This document shows positions 5,872 through 13,683 of a DNA stretch of 14,152 nt, in pieces. This DNA comes from Pseudomonadota bacterium (GTDB taxonomy: Bacteria; Pseudomonadota; Alphaproteobacteria; Reyranellales; Reyranellaceae), in contig JAEWIV010000119.1 in assembly GCA_023386865.1 (NCBI GenBank), positions 1 to 14,152 on the forward strand, given 5' to 3'. The notes beneath the pieces were generated by a model. That model saw nothing but the letters and a program-made list of their open reading frames with translations. It was not told the DNA's origin and searched no databases. Position 1 is the stretch's first letter; each line of letters opens with the position of its first letter. Both the position numbers and the translations under genes were made by a program.

Positions 5872-8349
5872 TTACAGCCGCGTCGCCTCGTCGATCAGCT
5901 CCTGCGCCGCGATGTCCAGCAGCTCGTCCTCGGCGGTGCCGTCGAGCACGCGCTCCTTGCCGATCTCGAGCAGCACCGGCACGGCGAGCGGCGAGATGCG
6001 CTCGAGCCTGCGGTAGTCGATGCGGCCCTTGGCGCGGCGCAGGAGCTCGCCCAGGCGGCGCAGGTCGGCGAGCTGCCAGGCGGCGTCCTGGCGGGTGGCG
6101 CGCAACAGGATGTGGTCGGGCTCGTGGCGGCGCAGCGCGTCGTAGATCAGGTCGGAGCTGAAGGTGACCTGGCGACGCGACTTCTCCTCGCCCGGGAAGC
6201 GGCGCTCGATCAGGCCCGCGATCACCGCGACGTTGCGGAACGAGCGGCGCAGCATGGTCGATTCGTCCATCCACGCCTCGAGATCGTCGCCCAGCATGTC
6301 CTCGTCGAACAGCTGGTCGAGCTGCTGCTTGGTCGGCGGGCGCAGGCCCCAGATACCCAGCACATAGTCGGTAGCGACAAAGCCCAGAGGCTTCAGCCCC
6401 ATGCGCTCCATGCGTCGCGTCAGCAGCATGCCAAGCGTCTGGTGAGCGTTCCGGCCCTCGAAGCAGTAGGCGACGATGAACTGCCTGCTGCCGCGTGGAA
6501 ACCCCTCGATCAGCAGGCGGTTGCCGGCAGGCAAGGTCGAGCGGATGCGCTGCACGCGCAGCCATTCGCGCACCTCGGGCGGCAGCTTGGGATGGCGCGA
6601 CGGGTCCTGCAGGATGCCGCGTACCCGCTCGGCCAAGAATGTAGAGAGCGGCAGGCGGCCGCCGCCATAGGCGGGCACCTTGGGATCGCCACCGGTCGCG
6701 GGCGAGCACTGGGCGATAAGCTCCTTGATGCCCTCGAAGCGCAGCATGCGGCCGCCGAACACGAAGGTATCGCCCGGAACCAGGCCCTGGATGAAGGTCT
6801 CCTCCACCTCGCCCAGGATCGGGCCGCGCTTCAACCTTACCTTGATCAGCGGCAGCTCGACGATGGTGCCGACGTTCATGCGGAACTGCCGCGCCACCAG
6901 GGGCGAGGCCAGCATCCAACGTCCGTCGGGCAGCTGCTTCAACCGATGCCAGCGATCGTAGGCCGCCAGCGCATAGCCGCCGGTGGCGACGAAGTCGAAT
7001 GTGTCGTCGAAGTCCTTGCGCGGCAGGTCGCGGTAGGGCTGCGTCGTCAGCACTTCCTCGTAGAGCTGGTCGCGATCGATCGGCTGGGCGCAGGCGCATC
7101 CGACGATGTGCTGGGCCAGCACGTCGAGGCAGGGCGGCCGCGGCGGGTCGCCGTCGAGCTCGCGCGCCTCGACGGCTTCCAGCGCGGCCAGCGATTCCAG
7201 CACCTCGAAGCGGTTGGCCGGCGCGATCATGGCGCGGCTGGGCTCGTCCAGCCGGTGGTTGGCGCGGCCGATCCGCTGCATCAGGCGGCTGACGCCCTTG
7301 GGCGCGCCCATCTGGATCACGAGATCGACGTCGCCCCAGTCGATACCGAGATCGAGCGAAGAGGTCGCGACCACGGCGCGCAGCTTGCCGGCGGCCATCG
7401 CCGCCTCGACCTTGCGGCGCTGCTCGACGGCCAGCGAGCCGTGATGCAGGCCGATCGCCAGGTTCTCATCGTTGATGCGCCACAGCCGGTCGAACACCAG
7501 CTCGGCCTGGGCGCGCGTGTTCACGAACACGATCGAGGTCTTGTGCTGGCGGATGATGTTGTACACCTCCGGGACGGCGTGATGGCCCATATGGCCGCCC
7601 CACGGCAGGCGCTCCTGGGCATCGATGATGCTGACGAGCGGTTGCGCCCCGGGTTCGCCCACCACGATCTCGACCTCGTCCTTGACGGCGAGGAACTGCG
7701 CCAGCCCCGGCGGATCGGCGACCGTCGCCGACAGGCCGACGAAGCGCACGTGCGGCGCCAGGGTCGCGACTCGCGCCAGGCACAGCGCCAGGTGATGGCC
7801 GCGCTTGCTTGTGGCGAAGGAGTGCAGCTCGTCGATGACGACGCAGCGCAGGCTCGTGAAGAACTGCGTGGCGTCGGGGTAGCTCAGCAACAGCGCCAGC
7901 GATTCCGGCGTCGTCATCAGGAGATCGGGCGGCCGCTCGCGCTGGCGCAGGCGGCGGCTGTGCGGCGTATCGCCGGTGCGGCTTTCGGCGCGCACCGGCA
8001 GGCCCATCTCGGCGATCGGCATCTCGAGATTGCGGCGGATGTCGGTGGCCAGCGCCTTGAGCGGCGAGATGTAGAGCGTGTGGAGCTCGCCCTTGCCCTG
8101 CTTGTGGGCGAGGTCGTGGCCGGACAGCCGCCGCTCGGTGAGCTCGACCAGCGACGGCAGGAAGCCTGCCAGGGTCTTGCCGCCGCCGGTCGGAGCAATC
8201 AGCAGAGCGCTCTTGCCCTGGCGCGCCAAGTCGATCAAGGCGAGCTGGTGCGGCCGCGGCGACCATCCGCGGTTCGCGAACCAGCGTGAAAACAGGTCGG
8301 GAAGACCTATATCAGGCCGGTAGGATGCATCAGCTTCAATGACCGACAC
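5872..8349 (-). CDS. lhr: Ligase-associated DEXH-box DNA helicase (Lhr-Core type)
   Basis: This encodes 825 residues. It is a superfamily 2 3'-5' DNA helicase/translocase of the Lhr-Core kind, working with a nuclease and ATP-dependent ligase in damage repair. Visible parts: RecA domain 1 with Q-like PRPHQ (31-35), Walker A APTGGGKT (52-59), TTPES (146-150), DELH (173-176) and SAT (207-209); RecA domain 2 with FVNTRAQAE, ATSSLDLGIDWGD and motif VI QRIGRANHR (358-366); then a winged helix and the Lhr-specific beta domain to the end. The length is normal for Lhr-Core and lacks the long C-terminal extension of full Lhr. The start is GTG at 8349, supported by GAGGA 6 nt upstream (8360-8356); no in-frame ATG fits. 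That start overlaps the divergent exonuclease gene by 11 bp. No promoter for it is obvious within the exonuclease coding region. Confidence 0.95.
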   Translation of the reverse strand: MSVIEADASYRPDIGLPDLFSRWFANRGWSPRPHQLALIDLARQGKSALLIAPTGGGKTLAGFLPSLVELTERRLSGHDLAHKQGKGELHTLYISPLKALATDIRRNLEMPIAEMGLPVRAESRTGDTPHSRRLRQRERPPDLLMTTPESLALLLSYPDATQFFTSLRCVVIDELHSFATSKRGHHLALCLARVATLAPHVRFVGLSATVADPPGLAQFLAVKDEVEIVVGEPGAQPLVSIIDAQERLPWGGHMGHHAVPEVYNIIRQHKTSIVFVNTRAQAELVFDRLWRINDENLAIGLHHGSLAVEQRRKVEAAMAAGKLRAVVATSSLDLGIDWGDVDLVIQMGAPKGVSRLMQRIGRANHRLDEPSRAMIAPANRFEVLESLAALEAVEARELDGDPPRPPCLDVLAQHIVGCACAQPIDRDQLYEEVLTTQPYRDLPRKDFDDTFDFVATGGYALAAYDRWHRLKQLPDGRWMLASPLVARQFRMNVGTIVELPLIKVRLKRGPILGEVEETFIQGLVPGDTFVFGGRMLRFEGIKELIAQCSPATGGDPKVPAYGGGRLPLSTFLAERVRGILQDPSRHPKLPPEVREWLRVQRIRSTLPAGNRLLIEGFPRGSRQFIVAYCFEGRNAHQTLGMLLTRRMERMGLKPLGFVATDYVLGIWGLRPPTKQQLDQLFDEDMLGDDLEAWMDESTMLRRSFRNVAVIAGLIERRFPGEEKSRRQVTFSSDLIYDALRRHEPDHILLRATRQDAAWQLADLRRLGELLRRAKGRIDYRRLERISPLAVPVLLEIGKERVLDGTAEDELLDIAAQELIDEATRL
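8286..8313 (+). promoter_or_regulatory. Candidate promoter for the exonuclease-ligase-moaA operon inside lhr
   Basis: GTGAAA (8286-8291) and TATATC (8308-8313), 16 nt apart, each match the sigma-70 consensus at 4 of 6 positions. They lie in a locally AT-richer pocket at the 5' end of the helicase gene, about 26 nt before the exonuclease ATG. There is no non-coding space here, so any promoter must lie within the opposing gene. Weak support. Confidence 0.3.
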
Positions 8350-9355
8350 CCTGGATCCTCGCTCCTGGCTCCATCCGACGCCGCGCGGCCTGTACTGCGA
8401 GCCGGGAGACTTTTACATCGATCCGGCGGTGGCGGTACCGCGGGCCGTGGTGACCCACGGCCACAGCGACCATGCGCGCCCGGGCCATCGCGCCGCCCTC
8501 GCGACGCCGGAGACCCTGGCGATCATGCGCGCGCGCTTCCAGGACATGCCCGACACCCAGCAGCAGGCGCTGAAATATGGCGAAAGCGTGCGGGTCGGCG
8601 AGGTCGACGTCGAGTTCGCTCCCGCCGGTCACATTCTCGGCTCGGCGCAAGCAGTGCTGGCATACAAGGGCCAGCGCATCGTCGTGTCGGGCGACTTCAA
8701 GCGCCGCCCCGATCCGACCTGCCCGCCGTTCGAGCCGATTCCCTGCGACGTCTTCATCACCGAGGCGACCTTCGCGCTGCCCGTGTTCCACCATCCCTCC
8801 GACATGGGGGAGATCGGCAAGCTCCTGCGTTCGGTCGCAACCTTCCCCGAGCGCACCCATCTGGTGGGCGTCTATGCGCTCGGCAAGTGCCAGCGCGTCA
8901 TAAGGCTTCTTCGCGCCGCCGGCTGGGACAAGCGCATCTGGCTGCACGGCAGCCTCGTGTCGCTCTGCAGGCTCTACCAGGAGCAGGGCGTCGATCTCGG
9001 CGACATCGCCCATGTCTCCGACGCCATCCTGGAGAACTTCCGCGGCGCCATCGTGCTCTGCCCGCCCTCGGCCATTGCCGACCGCTGGTCGCGGCGCTTC
9101 GCCGATCCGGTGCCGGCGGTATGCTCGGGCTGGATGAGCGTGCGCGCGCGCGCGCGCCAGAGCGCCGCCGAACTGCCGCTGGTGATCTCCGACCATGCCG
9201 ACTGGGGCGAGCTCTGCCAGACGCTGAAGGACGTGGGCGCGCCCAAGGTCTGGGTGACCCACGGCCGCGAGGAGGCTTTGGTGCACATGGCGCGGTCTCT
9301 CGGCATCGACGCCGCGGCGCTGCATCTCGCCGGCCGCGAGGAAGAAGGCACCTGA
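8339..9355 (+). CDS. Ligase-associated DNA damage response exonuclease (MBL-fold, beta-CASP-like)
   Basis: This encodes 338 residues. It is a metallo-beta-lactamase-fold nuclease of the group found with Lhr-Core helicase and ATP-dependent ligase, related to SNM1/Pso2-type DNA nucleases. The metal-binding motif HGHSDHARPGH lies at 40-50, followed by PAGHILGSAQ (His98), SGDF (117-120, Asp119), TEATFALP (141-148) and a late ISDHADW with its histidine. The N-terminus LHPTPRGLYCEPGDFYIDP is typical of the family. The ATG at 8339 has only a distant AGG (8322-8324), so initiation may be weak. The stop TGA shares one base with the ligase ATG (TGATG), so the two form a unit. A run of eight GC dinucleotides at 9142-9157 encodes VRARAR and could slip. 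In characterised clusters this enzyme is Mn-dependent; that is family knowledge. Confidence 0.93.
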   Translation: MTDTLDPRSWLHPTPRGLYCEPGDFYIDPAVAVPRAVVTHGHSDHARPGHRAALATPETLAIMRARFQDMPDTQQQALKYGESVRVGEVDVEFAPAGHILGSAQAVLAYKGQRIVVSGDFKRRPDPTCPPFEPIPCDVFITEATFALPVFHHPSDMGEIGKLLRSVATFPERTHLVGVYALGKCQRVIRLLRAAGWDKRIWLHGSLVSLCRLYQEQGVDLGDIAHVSDAILENFRGAIVLCPPSAIADRWSRRFADPVPAVCSGWMSVRARARQSAAELPLVISDHADWGELCQTLKDVGAPKVWVTHGREEALVHMARSLGIDAAALHLAGREEEGT

Positions 9356-10980
9356 TGCAGGCCTTCGCCGCCCTGCTCGACGCCCTCAGCTATCAGCCGG
9401 CTCGCAACGCCAAGCTTCGGTTGATCGAGACCTACCTGCGCGAGACGCCCGATCCCGACCGTGGCTGGGCGCTGGCGGCGCTGACCGGCGGTCTCGACTT
9501 CCCGGCCGCCAAGCCTGCCCTGCTGCGCGGCTTCGGCGAGGACAAGATCGGGCCCGAGCTTTTCCACCTGTCCCACGATTACGTCGGCGATCTCGCCGAA
9601 ACGCTGTCGCTGATCTGGGAAACCGATCCGAACGCCGGGCCACCGCCGACCCTGGCCGAGGTCGTCGACACGCTGCAGACGGCGACCAGGATGCAGACGC
9701 CGGCGATCCTCAAGCGCTGGCTCGATTCGCTGGACGCCACCGGCCGATGGGCGCTGCTGAAGCTCCTGACCGGCGCGCTGCGTGTCGGGGTATCGGCGCG
9801 GCTGGCCAAGCAGGCCGCCGCCAACCTCGGCAACAAGCCGGTCGACCAGGTCGAGGAGATCTGGCACGGGCTCACGCCACCCTACCGGCCGCTGTTCGAC
9901 TGGTTGCTGCACGACGCACCGCGGCCCAGCACCAATGCCGGAGGCGCCTTCCTGCCGGCCATGCTCGCCAATCCCATCGAGCGCGCCGAGCTCGAGGCAC
10001 TCGATCCGGCGCACTTCCGGGCCGAATGGAAATGGGACGGCATCCGGGTCCAGGTCGCCTCCTCCGGCGGCGTGAAGCGGCTCTACAGCCGGGCCGGCGA
10101 GGACGTGTCGGCGGCCTTCCCCGACATCATCGAGGCGATCGACTTCGAGGGCGTGTTCGACGGCGAGCTGCTGGTGCGCCGCGACGAGGCCGTGGCGCCG
10201 TTCAACGACCTGCAGCAGCGCCTGAACCGCAAGGTCGTGACGCCCAAGATGCTGAAGGACCATCCCGCGCATGTTCGCCTTTACGACGTGCTGTGGCTCG
10301 AGGGCGAGGACCTGCGCGCGCTTTCCTTCGACCAGCGCCGCGCCCGCCTCGAAGCCTGGAGCGCCGAGAAGCCACGGCCGCGCTTCGACGTCTCGCCGCT
10401 GGTGATCTTCACCGACTGGGCCCATCTCGCCGAGCTGCGCGAGCAGATGACCAGCGACGGCATCGAAGGGCTGATGCTGAAGCGCGGCGACAGCGCCTAT
10501 CTCGCCGGGCGCCCCAAGGGCCCCTGGTTCAAGTGGAAGCGCGACCCCATGCTGGTCGATTGCGTGCTGATGTACGCCCAGCGCGGCCACGGCAAGCGCA
10601 GCTCGTTCTACTCCGACTTCACCTTCGGCTGCTGGCGCGAGGTCTCGGGCAAGCGCGAGCTGGCGCCGGTCGGCAAGGCCTATTTCGGCTTCACCGACGA
10701 GGAGCTGCGCTGGCTCGACAAATGGGTGCGCGACCATACGACCAACCGCTTCGGGCCGGTGCGCGAGGTGGCGCCCGAGCTGGTGCTGGAAATCGCCTTC
10801 GACGGCATCGCCCGCTCGACCCGGCACAAATCCGGACTGGCCATGCGGTTTCCCCGGATCAACCGTATCCGGACCGACAAGCCGGCGGCGGAGGCCGACA
10901 CCATAGATAATCTCCTCAGGCTCCTCGGCCCGGCGGGGGTCGAAAAACCCGTCGAAAATGCCTATGTTACGGCACCATGA
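9355..10980 (+). CDS. ATP-dependent DNA ligase (cisplatin damage response type)
   Basis: This encodes 541 residues. It seals DNA nicks through a lysyl-AMP intermediate and belongs to the ligase type that defines the exonuclease-ligase-Lhr repair cluster. An N-terminal helical DNA-binding domain covers about 1-200. The nucleotidyltransferase domain follows with motif I EWKWDGIR (catalytic K226), motif III VFDGELLV (267-274), motif IV EGLMLK (371-376) and motif V KWKRD (393-397). An OB fold runs to the end, including EVAPELVLEIAFDGI and SGLAMRFPRI. It is complete, with all motifs kept. The ATG at 9355 overlaps the exonuclease stop by one base and has AAGG 6 nt upstream. The end overlaps the moaA start as ATGA. 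It likely works on the same lesions as the neighbouring nuclease and helicase. Confidence 0.96.
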   Translation: MQAFAALLDALSYQPARNAKLRLIETYLRETPDPDRGWALAALTGGLDFPAAKPALLRGFGEDKIGPELFHLSHDYVGDLAETLSLIWETDPNAGPPPTLAEVVDTLQTATRMQTPAILKRWLDSLDATGRWALLKLLTGALRVGVSARLAKQAAANLGNKPVDQVEEIWHGLTPPYRPLFDWLLHDAPRPSTNAGGAFLPAMLANPIERAELEALDPAHFRAEWKWDGIRVQVASSGGVKRLYSRAGEDVSAAFPDIIEAIDFEGVFDGELLVRRDEAVAPFNDLQQRLNRKVVTPKMLKDHPAHVRLYDVLWLEGEDLRALSFDQRRARLEAWSAEKPRPRFDVSPLVIFTDWAHLAELREQMTSDGIEGLMLKRGDSAYLAGRPKGPWFKWKRDPMLVDCVLMYAQRGHGKRSSFYSDFTFGCWREVSGKRELAPVGKAYFGFTDEELRWLDKWVRDHTTNRFGPVREVAPELVLEIAFDGIARSTRHKSGLAMRFPRINRIRTDKPAAEADTIDNLLRLLGPAGVEKPVENAYVTAP

Positions 10981-11969
10981 TCGACCCGTTCGGCCGGCAT
11001 ATCACTTATCTGCGCGTCTCGGTGACGGACCGCTGCGATTTCCGCTGCGTCTATTGCATGGCCGAGGACATGACCTTCCTGCCCAAGGCGGAGGTGCTGT
11101 CGCTCGAGGAGCTGGAGCGGCTGTGCTCGGCCTTCGTGCGCCGCGGCGTGAAGAAGCTGCGGCTGACCGGCGGCGAGCCGCTGGTGCGCAAGAACGTGAT
11201 GTCGCTGGTCAAGGGTCTGGGCCGCCATCTCGACAGCGGCGCGCTCGAGGAACTCACGCTCACCACCAACGGCAGCCAGCTCGCCAGGTACGCCAAGGAG
11301 CTGGCGGCGGTCGGGGTGAAACGCCTCAACGTGTCGATCGACACGCTGGACAAGGACAAGTTCCGCGAGCTCACCCGGTGGGGCGATCTCGACCAGGTGA
11401 TGCGCGGCCTCGATGCCGCGCAGGACGCCGGTTTGCACATCAAGATCAACGCGGTGGCGTTGCGCGGCGTCAACGACATGGAATTCGGCGACCTGATCCG
11501 CTGGAGCCACGGCCGCGGCATGGACCTCACCCTGATCGAGGTCATGCCGATGGGCGAGATCGGCGATGCGGCGCGGCTCGACCAGTACCTGCCGCTGTCG
11601 CTGGCGCGGGCCGAGATCGCCAAGCAGTTCACCCTGAGCGAAACCGACTATCGCACCGGCGGGCCGGCGCGCTACTTCAAGGTCGAGGAGACCGGCGGTC
11701 GGCTGGGCTTCATCACGCCGCTCACCCACAATTTCTGCGAAAGCTGCAATCGCGTGCGGCTCACCTGCACCGGCACGCTCTACATGTGCCTCGGCCAGGA
11801 GGACGCCGCCGACCTGCGGGCGCCGCTGCGCGCCTCGGAAAGCGACGAGGTCCTGGACCAGGCGATCACCGCGGCGATCGCGCGCAAGCCCAAGGGTCAC
11901 GACTTCATCATCGACCGCCGCCATGCGGGGCCGGCCGTGCCGCGCCACATGAGCGTGACGGGCGGCTAG
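10977..11969 (+). CDS. moaA: MoaA, GTP 3',8-cyclase (molybdenum cofactor synthesis)
   Basis: This encodes 330 residues. It is a radical SAM enzyme that, with MoaC, converts GTP to cyclic pyranopterin monophosphate, the first step of molybdenum cofactor synthesis in the cytoplasm. The N-terminal cluster site is C20-x3-C24-x2-C27 in TDRCDFRCVYCM. The SAM-associated GGEP is at 65-68. The second, C-terminal cluster has C254, C257 and C271 in FCESCNRVRLTCTGTLYMC. The protein ends in the conserved Gly-Gly (GG) tail. The ATG overlaps the ligase stop as ATGA and has no clear Shine-Dalgarno sequence, so translation is probably coupled to the ligase. No other molybdenum cofactor gene is in the window, so its operon partners here are DNA repair genes, an odd pairing. 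It converges with the transporter gene, sharing CTAG as both stops. Confidence 0.97.
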   Translation: MIDPFGRHITYLRVSVTDRCDFRCVYCMAEDMTFLPKAEVLSLEELERLCSAFVRRGVKKLRLTGGEPLVRKNVMSLVKGLGRHLDSGALEELTLTTNGSQLARYAKELAAVGVKRLNVSIDTLDKDKFRELTRWGDLDQVMRGLDAAQDAGLHIKINAVALRGVNDMEFGDLIRWSHGRGMDLTLIEVMPMGEIGDAARLDQYLPLSLARAEIAKQFTLSETDYRTGGPARYFKVEETGGRLGFITPLTHNFCESCNRVRLTCTGTLYMCLGQEDAADLRAPLRASESDEVLDQAITAAIARKPKGHDFIIDRRHAGPAVPRHMSVTGG

Positions 11970-12892
11970 GCGTCGGGCCCGGCCTTCGTATCCGCCGTCT
12001 TGATCTGCGCCCGCCGCACCGCCTCGCGGTGCGAGATGTACATGGCGCTGCCGAAGATCACCGCTGCGCCGACGAAGGTCCAGACGTCGGGCGACTGGAA
12101 GAACAGGAAGTAGCCGAGCAGCGTGTTCCAGATCAGCGACAGGAAGCCGATCGGCTGCAGCAGCGTGATGTCGGCGAGCTGGTAGCCGCGCTGCTGGCAG
12201 ATGTGGCCGAGCGTGCCCGCGGCGCCGGCGGCGAGGAACCATAGAAGGTCGACCCAGCTCGGCGTCTGCCAGAACCAGATGGCGAAGGGCGCTGCGCAGA
12301 CCACGATCACCATGTGCTGCCAGATCACGATGGTGCTGGCCGAATCGGTGCGTGCCAGCGCCTTGGAGATCAAGTTGGAAGCCGAGAAGATCGGCGTCGA
12401 CACCAGGATGCAGATGACGCCGAGATGGAGCGCCGAGAAGCCCGGCCGGATGATGATCATGGCGCCGATGAAGCCGACGATGACGGCGAGCCAGCGCCGG
12501 AGCCGCACGTCCTCGCCCAGGAACAGCGCTGCGCCGATGGTGACGAAGATCGGGCCGGTGAAGCCCAGCGCCGTGATCTCGGCCAGCGTCGTGAGCGGCA
12601 GGGCCACGAACCACAACATCATGCCGACGGTGTGGATGGCGCCGCGTGTTATGTGCAGGCCCACCCGATTGGTGCGCAGCGAGCGGTAGGGCCCCAGCCG
12701 GATCACCAGCGGCAGCAGGAGCGCGGCGCCGAACACATAGCGCAGGAACGCCATGACGTAGGAGTTGAGGTGCTGCGACGGGATCAGCGTGAAGACGTTG
12801 AGCAGCGCGAACACCACCCCCGAGAGACCGACCCACAGGATTCCGCGGAGGTTGGGCGGCAGCGCCAACCAGCGAGCGACGAGCGAAGGCAC
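11966..12892 (-). CDS. EamA/DMT-superfamily inner membrane transporter
   Basis: This encodes 308 residues, very hydrophobic, with about ten membrane helices (roughly 17-37, 45-63, 85-100, 105-125, 132-148, 157-175, 187-206, 214-232, 243-262, 271-286). The two repeats and the FLGED after helix 4 (about 124-128) are the EamA pattern of drug/metabolite transporters. The motif GFIGAMIIIRPG (140-151) is typical. Substrate cannot be told from sequence; relatives export amino acids or metabolites, or take up S-adenosylmethionine. The start is GTG at 12892; no in-frame ATG precedes the first helix. The ChaC-like gene ends 64 nt upstream on the same strand, and that gap shows no promoter I can support, so they may be co-transcribed. 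The 3' end overlaps moaA by 4 bp, leaving no room for an intergenic terminator. Confidence 0.9.
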   Translation of the reverse strand: MPSLVARWLALPPNLRGILWVGLSGVVFALLNVFTLIPSQHLNSYVMAFLRYVFGAALLLPLVIRLGPYRSLRTNRVGLHITRGAIHTVGMMLWFVALPLTTLAEITALGFTGPIFVTIGAALFLGEDVRLRRWLAVIVGFIGAMIIIRPGFSALHLGVICILVSTPIFSASNLISKALARTDSASTIVIWQHMVIVVCAAPFAIWFWQTPSWVDLLWFLAAGAAGTLGHICQQRGYQLADITLLQPIGFLSLIWNTLLGYFLFFQSPDVWTFVGAAVIFGSAMYISHREAVRRAQIKTADTKAGPDA

Positions 12893-12956
12893 GGCGCGAC
12901 TATGTCACGCCATGTGAAGTGCCGCACGTCCGACGAGGTTCTCGTTTCGCTGTAGC

Positions 12957-13673
12957 CTAGGCTTCGCCGGCCGTGCCGTCGCTCTGCACCATCGGCACGA
13001 CGTAGGCGCCGTCGCGCAGGTCGGACACGCGCTCGACCAGCTCCTCGATATAGGGATCGTGGATGCGCAGGGCGCGTGCATGTGCCGCGGTGTTGGCGAG
13101 GTAGTCGCGGCACGCGCCGCGTCGTCCCTCGGCGAAGGCGATGTGGTGCGCCGCCCGCTCGATCGGCAGGTCGCCGCAATACTGGCAGTGCGCCGCGTCG
13201 ACGACGAAGGCTATGGCGGTGACGGTGCGGCCGTCGCGCAGCGTCGTCGGGATCCAGGCAGGCTGGTAGATGCCGGCCAGCATCTCGCGGTTCCACAGCA
13301 TGGCGAGCTCGCCTTCCACCTGCTGCGGCGCCAGCCGGTAGGCGATGCCCTCGCACGCGCCGCCGCGCTCGAGCGCCAGCATCAGGCCGGGCAGTTCGGG
13401 CGTGCCGCGCCCCATCGGCATCCAGAAGCAGAAGGACCGCCGCCAGCCGTCGACGCGGCAGGGTTGCTGCTCGGCGAACTCGATCACCGGGTTCCACATC
13501 AGCGAGCCATAGGCGAACACCCATGCCTCCTCGCCCGGCTGGTGCCGCTCCATCGCCGCCTTGAAGCTCGCCGCCCGTTCGGCCGCCGACAGAAAGAAAT
13601 GGTAACCCGCCTTGTGGGCGTCCTCGACGATCTGATCGATGTTCTCGGACGCAAGGTCTTCGCGCTTCAGCAC
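12957..13673 (-). CDS. ChaC-like gamma-glutamylcyclotransferase
   Basis: This encodes 238 residues from the GTG at 13673. ChaC enzymes cleave glutathione to 5-oxoproline and Cys-Gly in the cytosol. The substrate-binding motif is WVFAYGSLMWNP (YGSL at about 55-58), followed by the family pattern RVDGWRRSFCFW, RGTPELPGLMLALERGG and CEGIAYRL; a glutamate in this block is the expected catalytic acid, but I do not assign which. The C-terminal half includes NREMLAGIYQPAWIP and the helical end IEELVERVSDL. I chose the GTG at 13673 because GAGAGG lies 6 nt upstream; the adjacent GTG at 13676 is possible, and the frame extends to 13718, which would overlap the MaoC gene by 35 nt without resemblance to the family. 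The upstream MaoC gene stops 10 nt before the start, so the two probably share an mRNA. Confidence 0.92.
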   Translation of the reverse strand: MLKREDLASENIDQIVEDAHKAGYHFFLSAAERAASFKAAMERHQPGEEAWVFAYGSLMWNPVIEFAEQQPCRVDGWRRSFCFWMPMGRGTPELPGLMLALERGGACEGIAYRLAPQQVEGELAMLWNREMLAGIYQPAWIPTTLRDGRTVTAIAFVVDAAHCQYCGDLPIERAAHHIAFAEGRRGACRDYLANTAAHARALRIHDPYIEELVERVSDLRDGAYVVPMVQSDGTAGEA

Positions 13674-13683
13674 CACCGGCCTC

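Noticed and set aside
8271..8282. Perfect 12-bp palindrome GGTTCGCGAACC upstream of the exonuclease ATG, considered as a LexA box
   Set aside because: The alphaproteobacterial SOS box is a direct repeat GTTC-N7-GTTC, which this is not. The bases encode part of FANRGW, close to a conserved piece of the helicase N-terminus, so coding constraint explains them.
5104..8289. A 1061-codon open frame antisense to the helicase and the second vapBC pair
   Set aside because: It crosses three well-supported genes on the other strand, has repetitive low-complexity composition (many H, Q, A, R), and shows no domain pattern.
8974..10827. A 617-codon open frame antisense to the exonuclease and ligase
   Set aside because: It is a mirror of the ligase coding sequence with no recognisable motif of its own.
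10962..12836. A 624-codon frame antisense to moaA and out of frame in the transporter
   Set aside because: Both genes it covers are unambiguous in other frames, and the composition is that of a shadow frame.
12954..12963. AGCCTAGGCT palindrome over the ChaC stop codon, considered as a terminator
   Set aside because: It has no loop, a short stem and no T run after it, so it cannot form a useful hairpin.
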